From DATJIG01 sp035493495 (GTDB taxonomy: Bacteria; Pseudomonadota; Alphaproteobacteria; SMXQ01), in NCBI GenBank assembly GCA_035493495.1, contig DATJIG010000074.1:1-64000 (forward strand): a stretch of 64,000 nt of DNA. Reading direction: 5' to 3'. The notes beneath the pieces were generated by a model. That model did not search any database. It was not told the DNA's origin and was given only the letters and a program-made list of their open reading frames with translations. Positions within the stretch are counted from its first letter, which is position 1; every line of letters begins with the position of its first letter. A program made the position numbers and the translations under genes. Positions 1-8,659 of this stretch are shown one piece after another.

Positions 1-756
1 GAGCGGATGCTGAGCATCATCGATTTGTTCGAGGGCGAGACTCCGGAGTGGACGGCGGACGAGCTGCTGGCGCGCCTCGGATACACCCGGTCGACCCTGT
101 ACCGCTATCTCAAGGTCCTGACCGACCATGGCTTCCTGACAGTTCTGCCGGACATCGGCTACACGCTGGGCCCGCGCATCATCGAGCTCGATTACAAGAT
201 CCGCACCCGCGACCGCCTGATCCTGGCGAGCATTCCCGCCATGGTGGAGCTGGTGGGTGAGATCGCGTCGATCGCGCTGCTCTGCCGTCGCTACCGCGAC
301 AAGGTGCTGTGCATCCACCAGGAGCGCAGCACCGACCAGTTCCAGAGCAATTACGAGCGGGGAAAGGCGCGGCCGCTGCTGCGCGGCGCGGCGTCGCGCG
401 TCATCCTCGCCCACATGTCATCGAACGCGCTGACGCGCCTCTATCAGGCGCAGGCGCCTGAGTTCGCGGCGGCCGGCTACGGCGAGACGCTGGAGGACGT
501 GCGGGAGGTACTGAAGGGAATCCGCCGCGCTGGCTTCGACGTCTCGGTCGGCCACGTGACGCCCGGGGTGACGGGTGTGGCGGCGCCGCTGTTCGACGCC
601 CGCGGCACCGTCATCGGCAGCCTGAGCGTGACGCTCGGCGAGACCAACATCGGCCCGGAGCGCCTCAAGTTCATCTCGGACCGCGTCTGCTTCTGCGCCC
701 GCATCGTCACCAAGACGCTGTCGCGCGATCAGAGCGACACCAAGCGGGTCGCCTGA
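1..756 (+). CDS. IclR-family transcriptional regulator (5' end probably outside window)
   Basis: An IclR-type regulator: an N-terminal winged helix (first ~60 residues, core TADELLARLGYTRSTLYRYL) followed by a C-terminal effector-binding domain. IclR proteins usually act as dimers on short palindromes near their own or neighbouring catabolic genes. The first ATG is at base 7, but codons 1-6 are open in the same frame and IclR proteins normally carry more residues before the helix, so the true start is probably upstream of the window. The stop lies one base before the end of the convergent amidohydrolase gene. It is the nearest regulator to modules A and B, and a shared palindrome in front of both (1972 and 8645) is its likely target. 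That assignment is inference; the family call is secure. Confidence 0.9.
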   Translation, partial: ERMLSIIDLFEGETPEWTADELLARLGYTRSTLYRYLKVLTDHGFLTVLPDIGYTLGPRIIELDYKIRTRDRLILASIPAMVELVGEIASIALLCRRYRDKVLCIHQERSTDQFQSNYERGKARPLLRGAASRVILAHMSSNALTRLYQAQAPEFAAAGYGETLEDVREVLKGIRRAGFDVSVGHVTPGVTGVAAPLFDARGTVIGSLSVTLGETNIGPERLKFISDRVCFCARIVTKTLSRDQSDTKRVA

Positions 757-757
757 C

Positions 758-1807
758 TCAGACGGTGATGCCGAGCAGGTCGGCGGCGTTGCCGCTGTAA
801 ATCTTGCGCCGGTCCTCGGTCGAGATGTCGAGTTCGTCGACGACGCGGATGGTGTCGCGGATGTACATCGGCCCGCCCTCGGGATCGAACGGCGCGTCGG
901 ACGCGAACACCACCTTGTCGGCGCCGAAGAAATCGAGGCCGCAACGGGTGCCGCTGGCGCTGCCGAACAGCGCGGTGTCGGCGTAGAACATGCGGAAGTA
1001 ATCGATCGGCCGCTTTTTGAGCGACTTGAGGAGCACCGTGTAGTCCTCGTCCGCCGTTCGCGTGCCGAGCTGGTCCCAGCCGGGGCCGACGCGGCCTTCG
1101 AAGTAGGGGATCATGCCGCCCATGTGATGGGTGACGATCTTGATGTTGGGCAGCTTGTCGAACAGCTTGGAGAACACCAGCCGCGCCATCGCGGCACTGG
1201 TCTCGTACGGCCAGCCGAACGTCCACCAGATCTCGTAGAGCGACTTCTTGTCGGCGGCGAAGTCGGGCATCGACGAGGTGCGGATCGGATGCAGGAAGAT
1301 CGGCCGGTCGTAGGCGGCCATCGCTTCGAACAGCGGGTAGTACTCCGGCGCGTCGATCGGCTTGCCGTTGACGTTCGAGAAGATCTGGATGCCGATCGCG
1401 CCGAGATCGCGCATGCAGCGGTGCAGTTCTTCGAGCGAGGCCTCGGGATCGTTGAGCGGCAGCGAGGCCATGAAGCCGGGAAAGCGGTCGGGATACTTTC
1501 GGCAGTACTCGGCCATGCCGTCGTTGCCGAGGCGGGCGAGGGCGGGCGCGTCCTTGGGACCGGCGAGCGCTTCGATCGGCGGCGCCGAGAGCGACAGTAT
1601 CTGCCGGTAGTCGCCGAACTCGTCCATCTTGCGGAAGCGATCGTCGAGATCGACCAGGAACGGAATGTTCAGCCAGCGCTTGACCTTGCCCTTGTCCGAA
1701 ACCGTCTCGAGCATGCGGTCGAAGAACGCCTTCGGGAAGATGTGGTTGAAGATGTCGATCTTGGTGAGGGTATTGGAAGCCATGTTGGAAGCCATGTTGG
1801 AAGCCAT
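758..1807 (-). CDS. Amidohydrolase_2 (ACMSD-like) TIM-barrel protein
   Basis: A 349-residue amidohydrolase of the 2-amino-3-carboxymuconate-semialdehyde decarboxylase / resorcylate decarboxylase type (PF04909), a family of metal-dependent decarboxylases and hydrolases of ring-cleavage products. Later metal-site motifs are visible: IFLHPI, THHMGG and ASDAPF. At the N-terminus the usual D-x-H-x-H reads DIFNH (residues 18-22), so the first histidine is Phe. An AGGGA ribosome-binding site precedes the ATG at 1807. That ATG is the first of three in-frame ATGs created by a 12-bp tandem repeat encoding MASN three times. The open frame continues upstream to 1960 but without a comparable site. The gene is convergent with the IclR gene and divergent from the M24 gene. 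The substrate is not determinable from sequence. Confidence 0.85.
   Translation of the reverse strand: MASNMASNMASNTLTKIDIFNHIFPKAFFDRMLETVSDKGKVKRWLNIPFLVDLDDRFRKMDEFGDYRQILSLSAPPIEALAGPKDAPALARLGNDGMAEYCRKYPDRFPGFMASLPLNDPEASLEELHRCMRDLGAIGIQIFSNVNGKPIDAPEYYPLFEAMAAYDRPIFLHPIRTSSMPDFAADKKSLYEIWWTFGWPYETSAAMARLVFSKLFDKLPNIKIVTHHMGGMIPYFEGRVGPGWDQLGTRTADEDYTVLLKSLKKRPIDYFRMFYADTALFGSASGTRCGLDFFGADKVVFASDAPFDPEGGPMYIRDTIRVVDELDISTEDRRKIYSGNAADLLGITV
1773..1807. repeat. 12-bp tandem repeat, three copies, at amidohydrolase start
   Basis: Three head-to-tail copies of TTGGAAGCCAT(G) on the plus strand. On the coding (minus) strand each copy supplies an ATG, giving in-frame starts at 1807, 1795 and 1783. 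Copy number changes would add or remove four residues without shifting the frame. Confidence 0.9.
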
Positions 1808-1872
1808 CGTGATCCCTGCCTGCGTAACGCGAGCGGCTCTGGCTCCCCGCGGAAGCACGGCCGTGATGTCGG

Positions 1873-1887
1873 TCCCACATTTTAGGA
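1873..1887. promoter_or_regulatory. Degenerate copy of the TCCCATA-N-TATGGGA palindrome
   Basis: The bases TCCCACA-T-TTTAGGA match the 15-bp consensus in 11 of 14 non-central positions. The site lies 66 bases upstream of the amidohydrolase start. It is weak alone but plausible because a better copy sits about 85 bases away on the other side of the same divergent promoter region. Confidence 0.35.
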
Positions 1888-1971
1888 TTTGATAAGGCGA
1901 GTCAATTCGGAAACGTCGGCCTTTTGTGCAGAACGGTTCGGAGATTGCCTCGCGGCACACGCCCGGAAAAA

Positions 1972-1986
1972 TCCCATATTACGGGA
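1972..1986. promoter_or_regulatory. 15-bp palindromic operator candidate (copy 1)
   Basis: TCCCATA-T-TACGGGA is an inverted repeat with one mismatch. It lies in the divergent region between the amidohydrolase and the first M24 gene, about 94 bases before the GTG start. The same motif occurs perfectly at 8645. The 15-bp size and dyad symmetry suit an IclR-family dimer. Confidence 0.6.
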
Positions 1987-2079
1987 ATAATCATAATTTT
2001 CTTGAAAGATGAAATTGACGCGGTCTGGGACTCTCGGCGATCATATTTTGAAATAAGAACGTATCAGGGATGGCTTACC

Positions 2080-3300
2080 GTGGCCGAGCTTCTGCCGTAC
2101 CCACGGTTCTCGATCGCCGAGCGGGACCGCCGCTGGCGTGAGATCCGTAAACTCATGCGTGAGCGGGGCATCGACGTCATCGTCGTTCCCAACAACACCG
2201 GCCACTCCACCGATTTCCAAGCCAACACCCGTTACATCAGCCACGTCGGCGGCGGCGGTGATTCCGACGTCGCGGTCGTGTTTCCGCTCGACGGCGAGGT
2301 CACCGCGTTCGCGACCTCGGCGGCGGCGCGCTGGCCGTGCGTGCAGGACTGGACCACCGACGTCCGCGAGGCGAAACGCTCCTATGGTCGCTCGGTCGTC
2401 GAGCGGCTGTGCGAGCTGAAGGTCGATCGCGGTCGCATCGGCATCTCGGGTATGGGCGCCGACACCCGCACGCCCGAGGGCACGATGCTCGCCGGATTTT
2501 GGAACGCGCTGTCGCAGGCCTTCCCGAACGCCGAGTTCGTCGACGCGACGGAAATCCTGCGCCAGGTCCGGCTCGTCAAGAGCGACGAGGAGGTCGAGGT
2601 GCTGCGCAGGTCGGCGCAGATCATCGAGAAGGGCGTCGAGGCCAAGATCGCGGCGGCGAAGCCGGGGGTGCCCGACTGGAACGTCTGGGCGGCGGCGATC
2701 TCGGCGATGATGCACCACGGCTCCGAGATTCCGGTTCACCAGAACTGGGTGTCGGGAAAGAACCCGATCCGGACGTTGACGCGACCCACGTTCCGCCCGC
2801 TCGAGCGCGGCGATCTCATCATCGACGAGCTCGAGGCGTCGTGGATCGGTTACCGCTCGCAGATCGTCCAGCCGGTGTTCGTCGGCGAGGCCGACCCGCG
2901 CCATGTCGAATTGTTCAAGGTCCAGCGCGAGGTGTTCAACGCGCTGGTCGATGCGTTCCGTCCCGGAATCAGGATTCGCGAACTTGCCGAGGTCACGCGG
3001 CGCTCGTGCGAGAAAGCCGCGCCCCGCACCGGCCCCGCGGCGGGAGCCGAGGGGCGACTCACCCTGCACGGCCGCGGCGCCGGCGACGACGGGCCGATCA
3101 TGGTCGGCAACATGACCGACTCGCCCGATCTCGACCTGCCGCTGCAGGCGAACATGGTCTGCATCCTGAAGCCCTCGGTGGAAACGATGGTCGCGGGCGA
3201 GAAGACGATTTGCCGGTGGGGCGACACGGTCGTCTGCACACCGGCGGGTGGGCAGCGCTTAAGCACGCTGCCCCATGAGCTTGCGGTTTCAGAAGGGTAG
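2080..3300 (+). CDS. M24-fold (creatinase/prolidase-like) protein lacking metal ligands
   Basis: A 406-residue pita-bread-fold protein: creatinase-type N-terminal domain, then the M24 domain. The GTG start at 2080 is chosen because AGGGA lies nine bases upstream and the N-terminus (V/M)AELLPYPRFS matches that of the paralogue at 12988; the open frame extends to 1924 without a site. Of the five metal ligands of true M24 peptidases, Asp249 and His330 remain. The second Asp is Gln261, and the two C-terminal Glu are Lys364 and Gly381. This resembles creatinase, the metal-independent M24 relative that hydrolyses C-N bonds in small molecules, more than an aminopeptidase. First gene of module A, followed by VOC, flavin reductase and ABC importer genes. 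Confidence 0.85.
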   Translation: MAELLPYPRFSIAERDRRWREIRKLMRERGIDVIVVPNNTGHSTDFQANTRYISHVGGGGDSDVAVVFPLDGEVTAFATSAAARWPCVQDWTTDVREAKRSYGRSVVERLCELKVDRGRIGISGMGADTRTPEGTMLAGFWNALSQAFPNAEFVDATEILRQVRLVKSDEEVEVLRRSAQIIEKGVEAKIAAAKPGVPDWNVWAAAISAMMHHGSEIPVHQNWVSGKNPIRTLTRPTFRPLERGDLIIDELEASWIGYRSQIVQPVFVGEADPRHVELFKVQREVFNALVDAFRPGIRIRELAEVTRRSCEKAAPRTGPAAGAEGRLTLHGRGAGDDGPIMVGNMTDSPDLDLPLQANMVCILKPSVETMVAGEKTICRWGDTVVCTPAGGQRLSTLPHELAVSEG

Positions 3301-3340
3301 TTCCGACACTTCGTTCTACGGACACAAAAGGAGACGTCAG

Positions 3341-3946
3341 ATGGAAGGCGGTAGCGGTAGCCAGATCAGCGAGTTGGACTTCAATCCGGATGCGCCTCTG
3401 CACATCCGTGCGCTCAATCACACCACGATCCCGGTGCGCGACCGCTACAAGGCCGCGCGTTTCTACGTCGCGGTGCTGGGCGGCGAGTTACACCACGAAT
3501 CGGCGCCCGACCGAGTCAAGCAGGGGCTCGCGCGCTCGCTGCAGGTCGGCGTCCGTCTCTGCTCGGGTCTCGAAATTGACCTGTTCGAGCAGGACTACGG
3601 ACAGCCGACTTGGAATCAGTCACATCCGCACCACGCGTTCGACGTGCCGCCCGAGCTGCTCGACCAGTGGGCGAAGCATCTGGAGAAGTGGAAGGTTCCG
3701 TTCGTCGGGCCGATGACGCGGGCGGGCACCAACGGCGCCGAGATTTACTTCAACGATCCCGACGGCAACCACCTCGAGCTGCATTGCTCGAACTATCCGC
3801 GCGCGTCCGAAGTCCCGTCGGGGCCCTACGACAAGAAGCGCACGGTTCATGAGGAGCAGTGGCCGCCCGCGGATCTCGAAGCGGAAGTTAATCGTCTGTT
3901 TGAGGCATCCGCCGCCCGGATGCGCGCTCGGCGTAAGCGTGCCTGA
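3341..3946 (+). CDS. VOC-family (glyoxalase/extradiol dioxygenase-like) protein
   Basis: A 201-residue vicinal-oxygen-chelate protein. The His-His-Glu metal triad is visible: His in ALNHTTIPV, His in PHHAFDVP and Glu in DPDGNHLELH, so it is probably an active Fe or Mn enzyme. An AAAGGAGA site precedes the ATG at 3341; the frame also opens at 3275, overlapping the upstream gene, but without such a site. The C-terminal tail after residue 160 is charged and lacks a known domain. It ends one base before the flavin reductase start, indicating an operon. Ring cleavage or an isomerase/lyase step are the main options. Confidence 0.85.
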   Translation: MEGGSGSQISELDFNPDAPLHIRALNHTTIPVRDRYKAARFYVAVLGGELHHESAPDRVKQGLARSLQVGVRLCSGLEIDLFEQDYGQPTWNQSHPHHAFDVPPELLDQWAKHLEKWKVPFVGPMTRAGTNGAEIYFNDPDGNHLELHCSNYPRASEVPSGPYDKKRTVHEEQWPPADLEAEVNRLFEASAARMRARRKRA

Positions 3947-3947
3947 G

Positions 3948-4583
3948 ATGCAGAATTGGGTCGAGCCGTCGATGTTCGACATCGCGGATCACGGCAACAA
4001 GCCGTTTGCGGTGCGAATCCCCGCGTTACTCGTGACGCGGGGCGTCGACGGACGCCTCAATTTCCTCACCGCCATGTGGTTCACACCCGTGGGGTTCGAG
4101 CCGTCGCGGCTGGTGGTCGGGGTCTCGAAGTCTACGTACACCTACAAGACTCTCGTCGAGACCGGGGAATTCGTCATGAGCGCTCCCTCGCGCGACATGA
4201 TGAACGTCGTCGTCATGGCCGGGCGCATCTCCGGTCGCGACGTCGACAAGTGGGCGGAGTCCGGCTTTACCCCGGTGAAGCCGGCAAAGATCTCCGTGCC
4301 GCTGATCGCGGAGGCGATCGGCAACGTCGAGTACCGTGTCGTCAATCGCTATCCGTTTGACGATGAGATCGACCTGTTCGTCGGAGAGGTGCTTTGCGCC
4401 TATGTGCGCAAGGGGGCGATGGAGGGCGAGCTCTACCGCTCCGACTCCGATCCGTTGCTCTACATGGGCACGAAGTACGACGAGAACGGCAAGTCGCTCG
4501 GCAAGCATTACGGCGAGCTCGCCGGCGTCAAATGCGCCGACTACGACTCGGCGTTGCTGAAGAAGCACATCACCCGCAGGTAG
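3948..4583 (+). CDS. Flavin reductase-like domain protein
   Basis: A 211-residue protein of the flavin reductase-like (split-barrel FMN-binding) family. Motifs include LTAMWFTPVGFEPSRLVVG and TGEFVMSAPS, which line the FMN site in this family. Such proteins supply reduced flavin to two-component monooxygenases or act as flavoproteins on their own. ATG at 3948 follows the VOC stop by one base; an in-frame extension to 3849 would overlap the VOC gene and is rejected. The only flavin monooxygenase recognised in the window is the distant RutA-like protein at 39795, so its partner is unclear. Confidence 0.85.
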   Translation: MQNWVEPSMFDIADHGNKPFAVRIPALLVTRGVDGRLNFLTAMWFTPVGFEPSRLVVGVSKSTYTYKTLVETGEFVMSAPSRDMMNVVVMAGRISGRDVDKWAESGFTPVKPAKISVPLIAEAIGNVEYRVVNRYPFDDEIDLFVGEVLCAYVRKGAMEGELYRSDSDPLLYMGTKYDENGKSLGKHYGELAGVKCADYDSALLKKHITRR

Positions 4584-4603
4584 CGGCAGCCCGGTGGAGA
4601 GTC

Positions 4604-5722
4604 ATGCATAGCCAATCGGCCGCGTCCGTTCGATCCGCCTCTCGCGCCCTGTTGTTTGCGGGAGCGCTGGTGGCGTTGTCCAGCGTCGGCGCCGCGCCCG
4701 CGCGGGCCCTGTCCGATACCGAAGCGTTCTACAAGGGACTCGAGGGACTTTCCGCCGCCGACCGCGAGAAGACGCTGGTCGAGGGCGCGAAGAAGGAGGG
4801 GACCGTCGTCTGGTATACGACCGATGGGCCGACGCCGACCCAGGTCGTGATCAAGGCGTTCTCGCAGAAGTATCCGTTCGTGAAAGCCGGATTCATCCGC
4901 GGCAAGAGCCAGGACATCCTCGACCGGATAACGACCGAGGCGCGCGCCGGTCGGAACCTGTTCGATGTCGCCAAGACGTCGACGGAGACCTTCGACATGT
5001 ACCCAGTGGCGGATGTTTTTGCTGCCTACGTGTCGCCGGCGAAGACGGCCATCCCCGAGAACATGCGCGCCGAGCGGTGGTCGAGCGTGTTCACGTTCGT
5101 TCGCGCCATGGGCTACAACTCGCGACTCCTAAAAGAATCCGACCTGCCCAAGACGTGGGAGGACCTCCTCGATCCCCGTTGGAAGAACAAGATCTTGTTC
5201 GACCCATCGTCGCTGCCCGAAATGATGACGCTTTATACCCGCTGGGGACGAGAACGTGCCATCGACTTCGTGGGGAAGCTCGGCGCCAGCGGCAATCTGC
5301 AGATTCGCAATGGCCGCACGACCATCACCCAGATGCTGGCGGCGGGAGAGGCGCCGATCGGGATGACGGTCTATCCGTACGATGTCGAGGCACTGAAGAG
5401 CAAAGGCGCTCCCGTCGACTGGGCGTTGATCGATCCGTCGCCGGGTCTGCTCCAGCCGCTCTCGATCGCGCGCAACGCGCCGCATCCGTACGCGGCGGCG
5501 CTGCTCTACGACTATCTGCTGTCCACGGACGGACAGAAGGTCTACGCGCAGATGAACCGCACGCCGGCCAACCCTGCCGTCGAGACCAGCAATCCCCGCG
5601 AGCGCGCCGCGGCGAAGGATCCGCGCATCGTTTTCGATACCAGCGGCGGCCGCGGGAGCGGAACCGAGGAAATGCTCAAGGTCCTCGACGAGAAGATCCT
5701 GAAGAAAAAGCCCAAGGGTTGA
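4604..5722 (+). CDS. ABC transporter periplasmic binding protein, Fe(III)-type family
   Basis: A 372-residue extracellular solute-binding protein (SBP family 1, AfuA/FbpA-like). It begins with a clear Sec signal, with hydrophobic residues about 15-35 ending in APARA, and so acts in the periplasm. The mature part has the usual GTVVWYTTDGP start and the TWEDLLDPRW motif. A GGAGAG site precedes the ATG at 4604. It heads a complete importer with the fused permease at 5736 and the ATPase at 7539. Members of this family bind iron but also small organic acids, and the catabolic setting favours an organic ligand (inference). Confidence 0.9.
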   Translation: MHSQSAASVRSASRALLFAGALVALSSVGAAPARALSDTEAFYKGLEGLSAADREKTLVEGAKKEGTVVWYTTDGPTPTQVVIKAFSQKYPFVKAGFIRGKSQDILDRITTEARAGRNLFDVAKTSTETFDMYPVADVFAAYVSPAKTAIPENMRAERWSSVFTFVRAMGYNSRLLKESDLPKTWEDLLDPRWKNKILFDPSSLPEMMTLYTRWGRERAIDFVGKLGASGNLQIRNGRTTITQMLAAGEAPIGMTVYPYDVEALKSKGAPVDWALIDPSPGLLQPLSIARNAPHPYAAALLYDYLLSTDGQKVYAQMNRTPANPAVETSNPRERAAAKDPRIVFDTSGGRGSGTEEMLKVLDEKILKKKPKG

Positions 5723-5735
5723 GGGCGGCACGCCT

Positions 5736-7538
5736 TTGTACAGCGAGAAGCAAACCGGAGCTCCCGCCAGTCGCGTCGCATCGCTAGGCTCCGACGCTGG
5801 TGCGCGCCACGGCGCCTCGGCGCTGCCGCGCTTTCCAGCCTGGATAGCCGCTCTGTCGCCGCCGCGCATCGCGCTGTGGGGTCTCGTCGCCGCCGTCGTC
5901 TACCTGACCCTCGTCCCGCTGGTGATGGTGATCTACGGCACGTTTACCGACGGGCCGCCGGGCACCGACGCGTCGTTCACATTCGCCAACTACATCGATG
6001 CGTTCGGCGGCGAGGAGCTCTACCAGTCGGGGCTCAACTCAATCCTCTTCGCGCTCGCGTCGGGCGCCCTGTCGTTCACGGTCGGCTGTTTTCTTGCCTG
6101 GGTCACCGAACGGAGCAATGCGCCGCTCAAGCCGCTGATCTATTTCCTGGTGCTGGTGCCGTTCGTTCTGCCGGGGATCCTGTCCACCATCTCGTGGATA
6201 TTCCTGCTGTCGCCGACCATCGGCGTGCTCAACCAGATCGTCGTCGCGACGCTCGGGCTCGCCGAGCCTCCCTTCAACATCTACACCTTCTCCGGAATGG
6301 TGTGGGCGTTCGGCATCGACCACATCACGCTGCCGTTTTTCCTGATGGCGGCGGCGTTCCGCTCGATGGACCCGAGTCTCGAGGAGGCGGCCACCGTCTC
6401 CGGGATGGGGCCGTTCCGCACGTTCTACTACGTCAATCTGCGGATCATGCTGCCCAGCATCTTCGCCGTGTGCCTGCTGATGTTCATCCGCGGCATCGAG
6501 ACGTTCGAGGCGCCGGCGGTGATCGGCTTGCCGGCGGGGATCAACCTGTTCGCAACCGAGATATTCCTGGCGCTGCGCAGGGCGCCGACCAACTACAACC
6601 TCGCCGGCACCTACGCTGTGGCTTATCTTGCGATCACTCTGATCGGGGTCGGCCTATATCTGCGGGTGACGCGCGGGGCGGAGCGCTTTGTCATGATTAC
6701 CGGCAAGGCCTACCGCCCACGGAACATCGACCTCGGACCGTGGCGGTTCGCGGTGACGCTCACGTCGCTCGCGATCCTCACGATTGCGGTCGTCCTGCCG
6801 CTCGCGGTAGTGGTGTGGACCTCGTTCATGCCGTTCTATTCCACGCCCTCGTGGGGCATGCTCGGGCTCGCGACGCTCGACAATTACGCGGCCATCTTCG
6901 AGCTCGAGGAGTTCTACCGCGCGTCGACCAACACGCTCATCACCGGAGCGAGTGCCGCCACGATCGCGGTCCTGCTGTCGCTGGGAATCGCCTGGATCGG
7001 CATTCGCACCGATATCCCGGGGAAGCGCCTGCTGGATATGATCGCGTTCTCGCCCATCGCCATGCCCGGCGTGGTGCTGAGCCTGTCGCTGGTCTGGGTC
7101 TACCTCACGCTGCCGATCCACATCTATGGAACGCTGTGGATACTGATCGTCGCATTCGTCACTAAGTTCATCCCGATCAGCCTCCGGATCATGCATGTGA
7201 GTCTGCTTCAGGTTCACAAGGAGCTCGAAGAGGCCGCCGAGATCGCCAATCCGTCGCCCGTTCGCAACGCGCTGTTCGTGCTGCTGCCGCTGATCCTGCC
7301 CGGCATGCTGGTCGGCTGGCTCTACGTCCTCACGCTGACGTTCAAGGATCTGTCGATTCCGATCCTGCTCTCTCACGTCGGCACCGATCTCCTGCCGGTG
7401 CTGATCTTCGGTCTGTTCCAGAGCGGCGAGCTGCCGCGGCTGTGCGCGATGGGCGTCCTGCTGACGCTGATGATCGCGGCGATCGCTGGCTCGACGCGGT
7501 ATCTGGCGACGCGTCTCTCGGTCAAAGCGGGCGAATAA
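5736..7538 (+). CDS. ABC transporter permease, fused double-domain (FbpB-like)
   Basis: A 600-residue inner-membrane permease formed by two fused BPD_transp_1 domains, about 12 membrane segments. Both cytoplasmic EAA loops are present: EEAATVSGMGPFRTF near residue 220 and EEAAEIANPSPVRNA near residue 500. These dock onto the ATPase. The start is TTG at 5736, 13 bases after the binding-protein stop, with only a weak GGGCGG upstream; no ATG or GTG occurs before the first membrane segment. The gene abuts the ATPase with no gap. The start codon is the uncertain part; the function class is secure. Confidence 0.9.
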   Translation: MYSEKQTGAPASRVASLGSDAGARHGASALPRFPAWIAALSPPRIALWGLVAAVVYLTLVPLVMVIYGTFTDGPPGTDASFTFANYIDAFGGEELYQSGLNSILFALASGALSFTVGCFLAWVTERSNAPLKPLIYFLVLVPFVLPGILSTISWIFLLSPTIGVLNQIVVATLGLAEPPFNIYTFSGMVWAFGIDHITLPFFLMAAAFRSMDPSLEEAATVSGMGPFRTFYYVNLRIMLPSIFAVCLLMFIRGIETFEAPAVIGLPAGINLFATEIFLALRRAPTNYNLAGTYAVAYLAITLIGVGLYLRVTRGAERFVMITGKAYRPRNIDLGPWRFAVTLTSLAILTIAVVLPLAVVVWTSFMPFYSTPSWGMLGLATLDNYAAIFELEEFYRASTNTLITGASAATIAVLLSLGIAWIGIRTDIPGKRLLDMIAFSPIAMPGVVLSLSLVWVYLTLPIHIYGTLWILIVAFVTKFIPISLRIMHVSLLQVHKELEEAAEIANPSPVRNALFVLLPLILPGMLVGWLYVLTLTFKDLSIPILLSHVGTDLLPVLIFGLFQSGELPRLCAMGVLLTLMIAAIAGSTRYLATRLSVKAGE

Positions 7539-8624
7539 ATGGCGGCAATCGAGGTCATTCAGCTCGAGAAGACTTACACCGGCGCGACCAAGGCCGTGGC
7601 CGGGGTGGATTTCGAAGTCGAGCCGGGGACGGTGTTCACCCTGCTCGGACCGTCAGGCTGCGGGAAGACGACGACGCTGCGCTGCGTCGCCGGTCTCGAA
7701 AATCCCGATCACGGGGACATTCGCCTGGGCGGCGAGGTCGTCTTCTCGTCGGCCGACGGCATTCGCTTGCCGCCGAGCAAGCGCAAGATCGGCATGGTGT
7801 TCCAGTCGTACGCGATCTGGCCGCATATGACCGTATTCCAGAACGTTGCCTATCCGTTGCGTGGGCGGGGGCTGAGGCGGACCGAGATCCGGGAGCGGGC
7901 CATGGAGGCCCTCAGGATGGTCAATCTCGACGGCTTCGCCGAGCGCTCGGCGCCTAAGCTGTCGGGCGGACAACAGCAGCGCGTCGCGCTCGCGCGAGCG
8001 ATTGCCGGCGAGCCGAGGCTCTTCCTGCTCGATGAGCCGCTGTCGAATCTCGACGCAAAACTCCGGGAGGAGATGCGGAGCCAGATTCTCGATCTTCAGC
8101 GCAAGCTCGGCGTCACGACGCTGTACGTCACCCACGACCAGGTCGAGGCGCTCTCGATGTCCCATCGGATCGCGGTGATGGAGCAGGGGCGGATCGTCGA
8201 GGTCGCGGCGCCGCGCGACGTTTATCTTCATCCGCGCAGCCGCTTCGCCGCCCAGTTCGTCGGCCTCACCAACATCGTGCCCGCCCGGGTGACCGGAGGC
8301 AGTGAGGGAAAGTGCGCGGTGGACGCACCGTTCGCGCGGATTGTTTGCCAGGACGGAGGCAAGCGCCACGCTGAGGGAGAGCGGGCGATGGTCCTGATCC
8401 GGCCCGAGAACATCGCGGTGAGCACGACGACGCCGGCCGAGACCATCAATGTCTGGCGCGGTCAGGTCGTGTCGACGGTTTTCCTCGGCGAATTTCTCGA
8501 GTGCGTCGTCGCCTGCGGCGACACGCAGATGCGCGCCCGCATCAGTCCGTTCATCGCGATCGACGTCGGGGACGAGGTTTTCCTGCAGGCGGCCCCTGAA
8601 CGGCTGTCGATCATCGCCGAGTAA
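7539..8624 (+). CDS. ABC transporter ATP-binding protein (Fe(III)/spermidine type)
   Basis: A 361-residue ATPase. Walker A GPSGCGKTT (about residues 36-44), Q-loop in MVFQSYAIWP, signature LSGGQQQR, Walker B LFLLDEPLSNLD and the switch His in VTHDQVEAL are all intact. A C-terminal TOBE-type regulatory region follows from about residue 240. ATG directly follows the permease stop. It completes the module A importer. It is the only ABC-type ATPase seen in the window, so it may also power the second permease at 16494, which has none of its own (inference). Confidence 0.93.
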   Translation: MAAIEVIQLEKTYTGATKAVAGVDFEVEPGTVFTLLGPSGCGKTTTLRCVAGLENPDHGDIRLGGEVVFSSADGIRLPPSKRKIGMVFQSYAIWPHMTVFQNVAYPLRGRGLRRTEIRERAMEALRMVNLDGFAERSAPKLSGGQQQRVALARAIAGEPRLFLLDEPLSNLDAKLREEMRSQILDLQRKLGVTTLYVTHDQVEALSMSHRIAVMEQGRIVEVAAPRDVYLHPRSRFAAQFVGLTNIVPARVTGGSEGKCAVDAPFARIVCQDGGKRHAEGERAMVLIRPENIAVSTTTPAETINVWRGQVVSTVFLGEFLECVVACGDTQMRARISPFIAIDVGDEVFLQAAPERLSIIAE

Positions 8625-8644
8625 GCGGCGATCGATTTAATCTA

Positions 8645-8659
8645 TCCCATAATATGGGA
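8645..8659. promoter_or_regulatory. 15-bp palindromic operator candidate (copy 2, perfect)
   Basis: TCCCATA-A-TATGGGA is a perfect 7-1-7 inverted repeat, in the 156-bp gap between the ATPase and the Rieske dioxygenase alpha gene, 122 bases before its ATG. It is the same motif as at 1972. A GATGGGA half-site recurs at 8732-8738 in the same gap. Proposed target of the IclR protein encoded at the left edge. Confidence 0.65.

Noticed and set aside
2080..3300. Xaa-Pro aminopeptidase
   Set aside because: Three of five metal ligands are missing, so a peptidase label would mislead.
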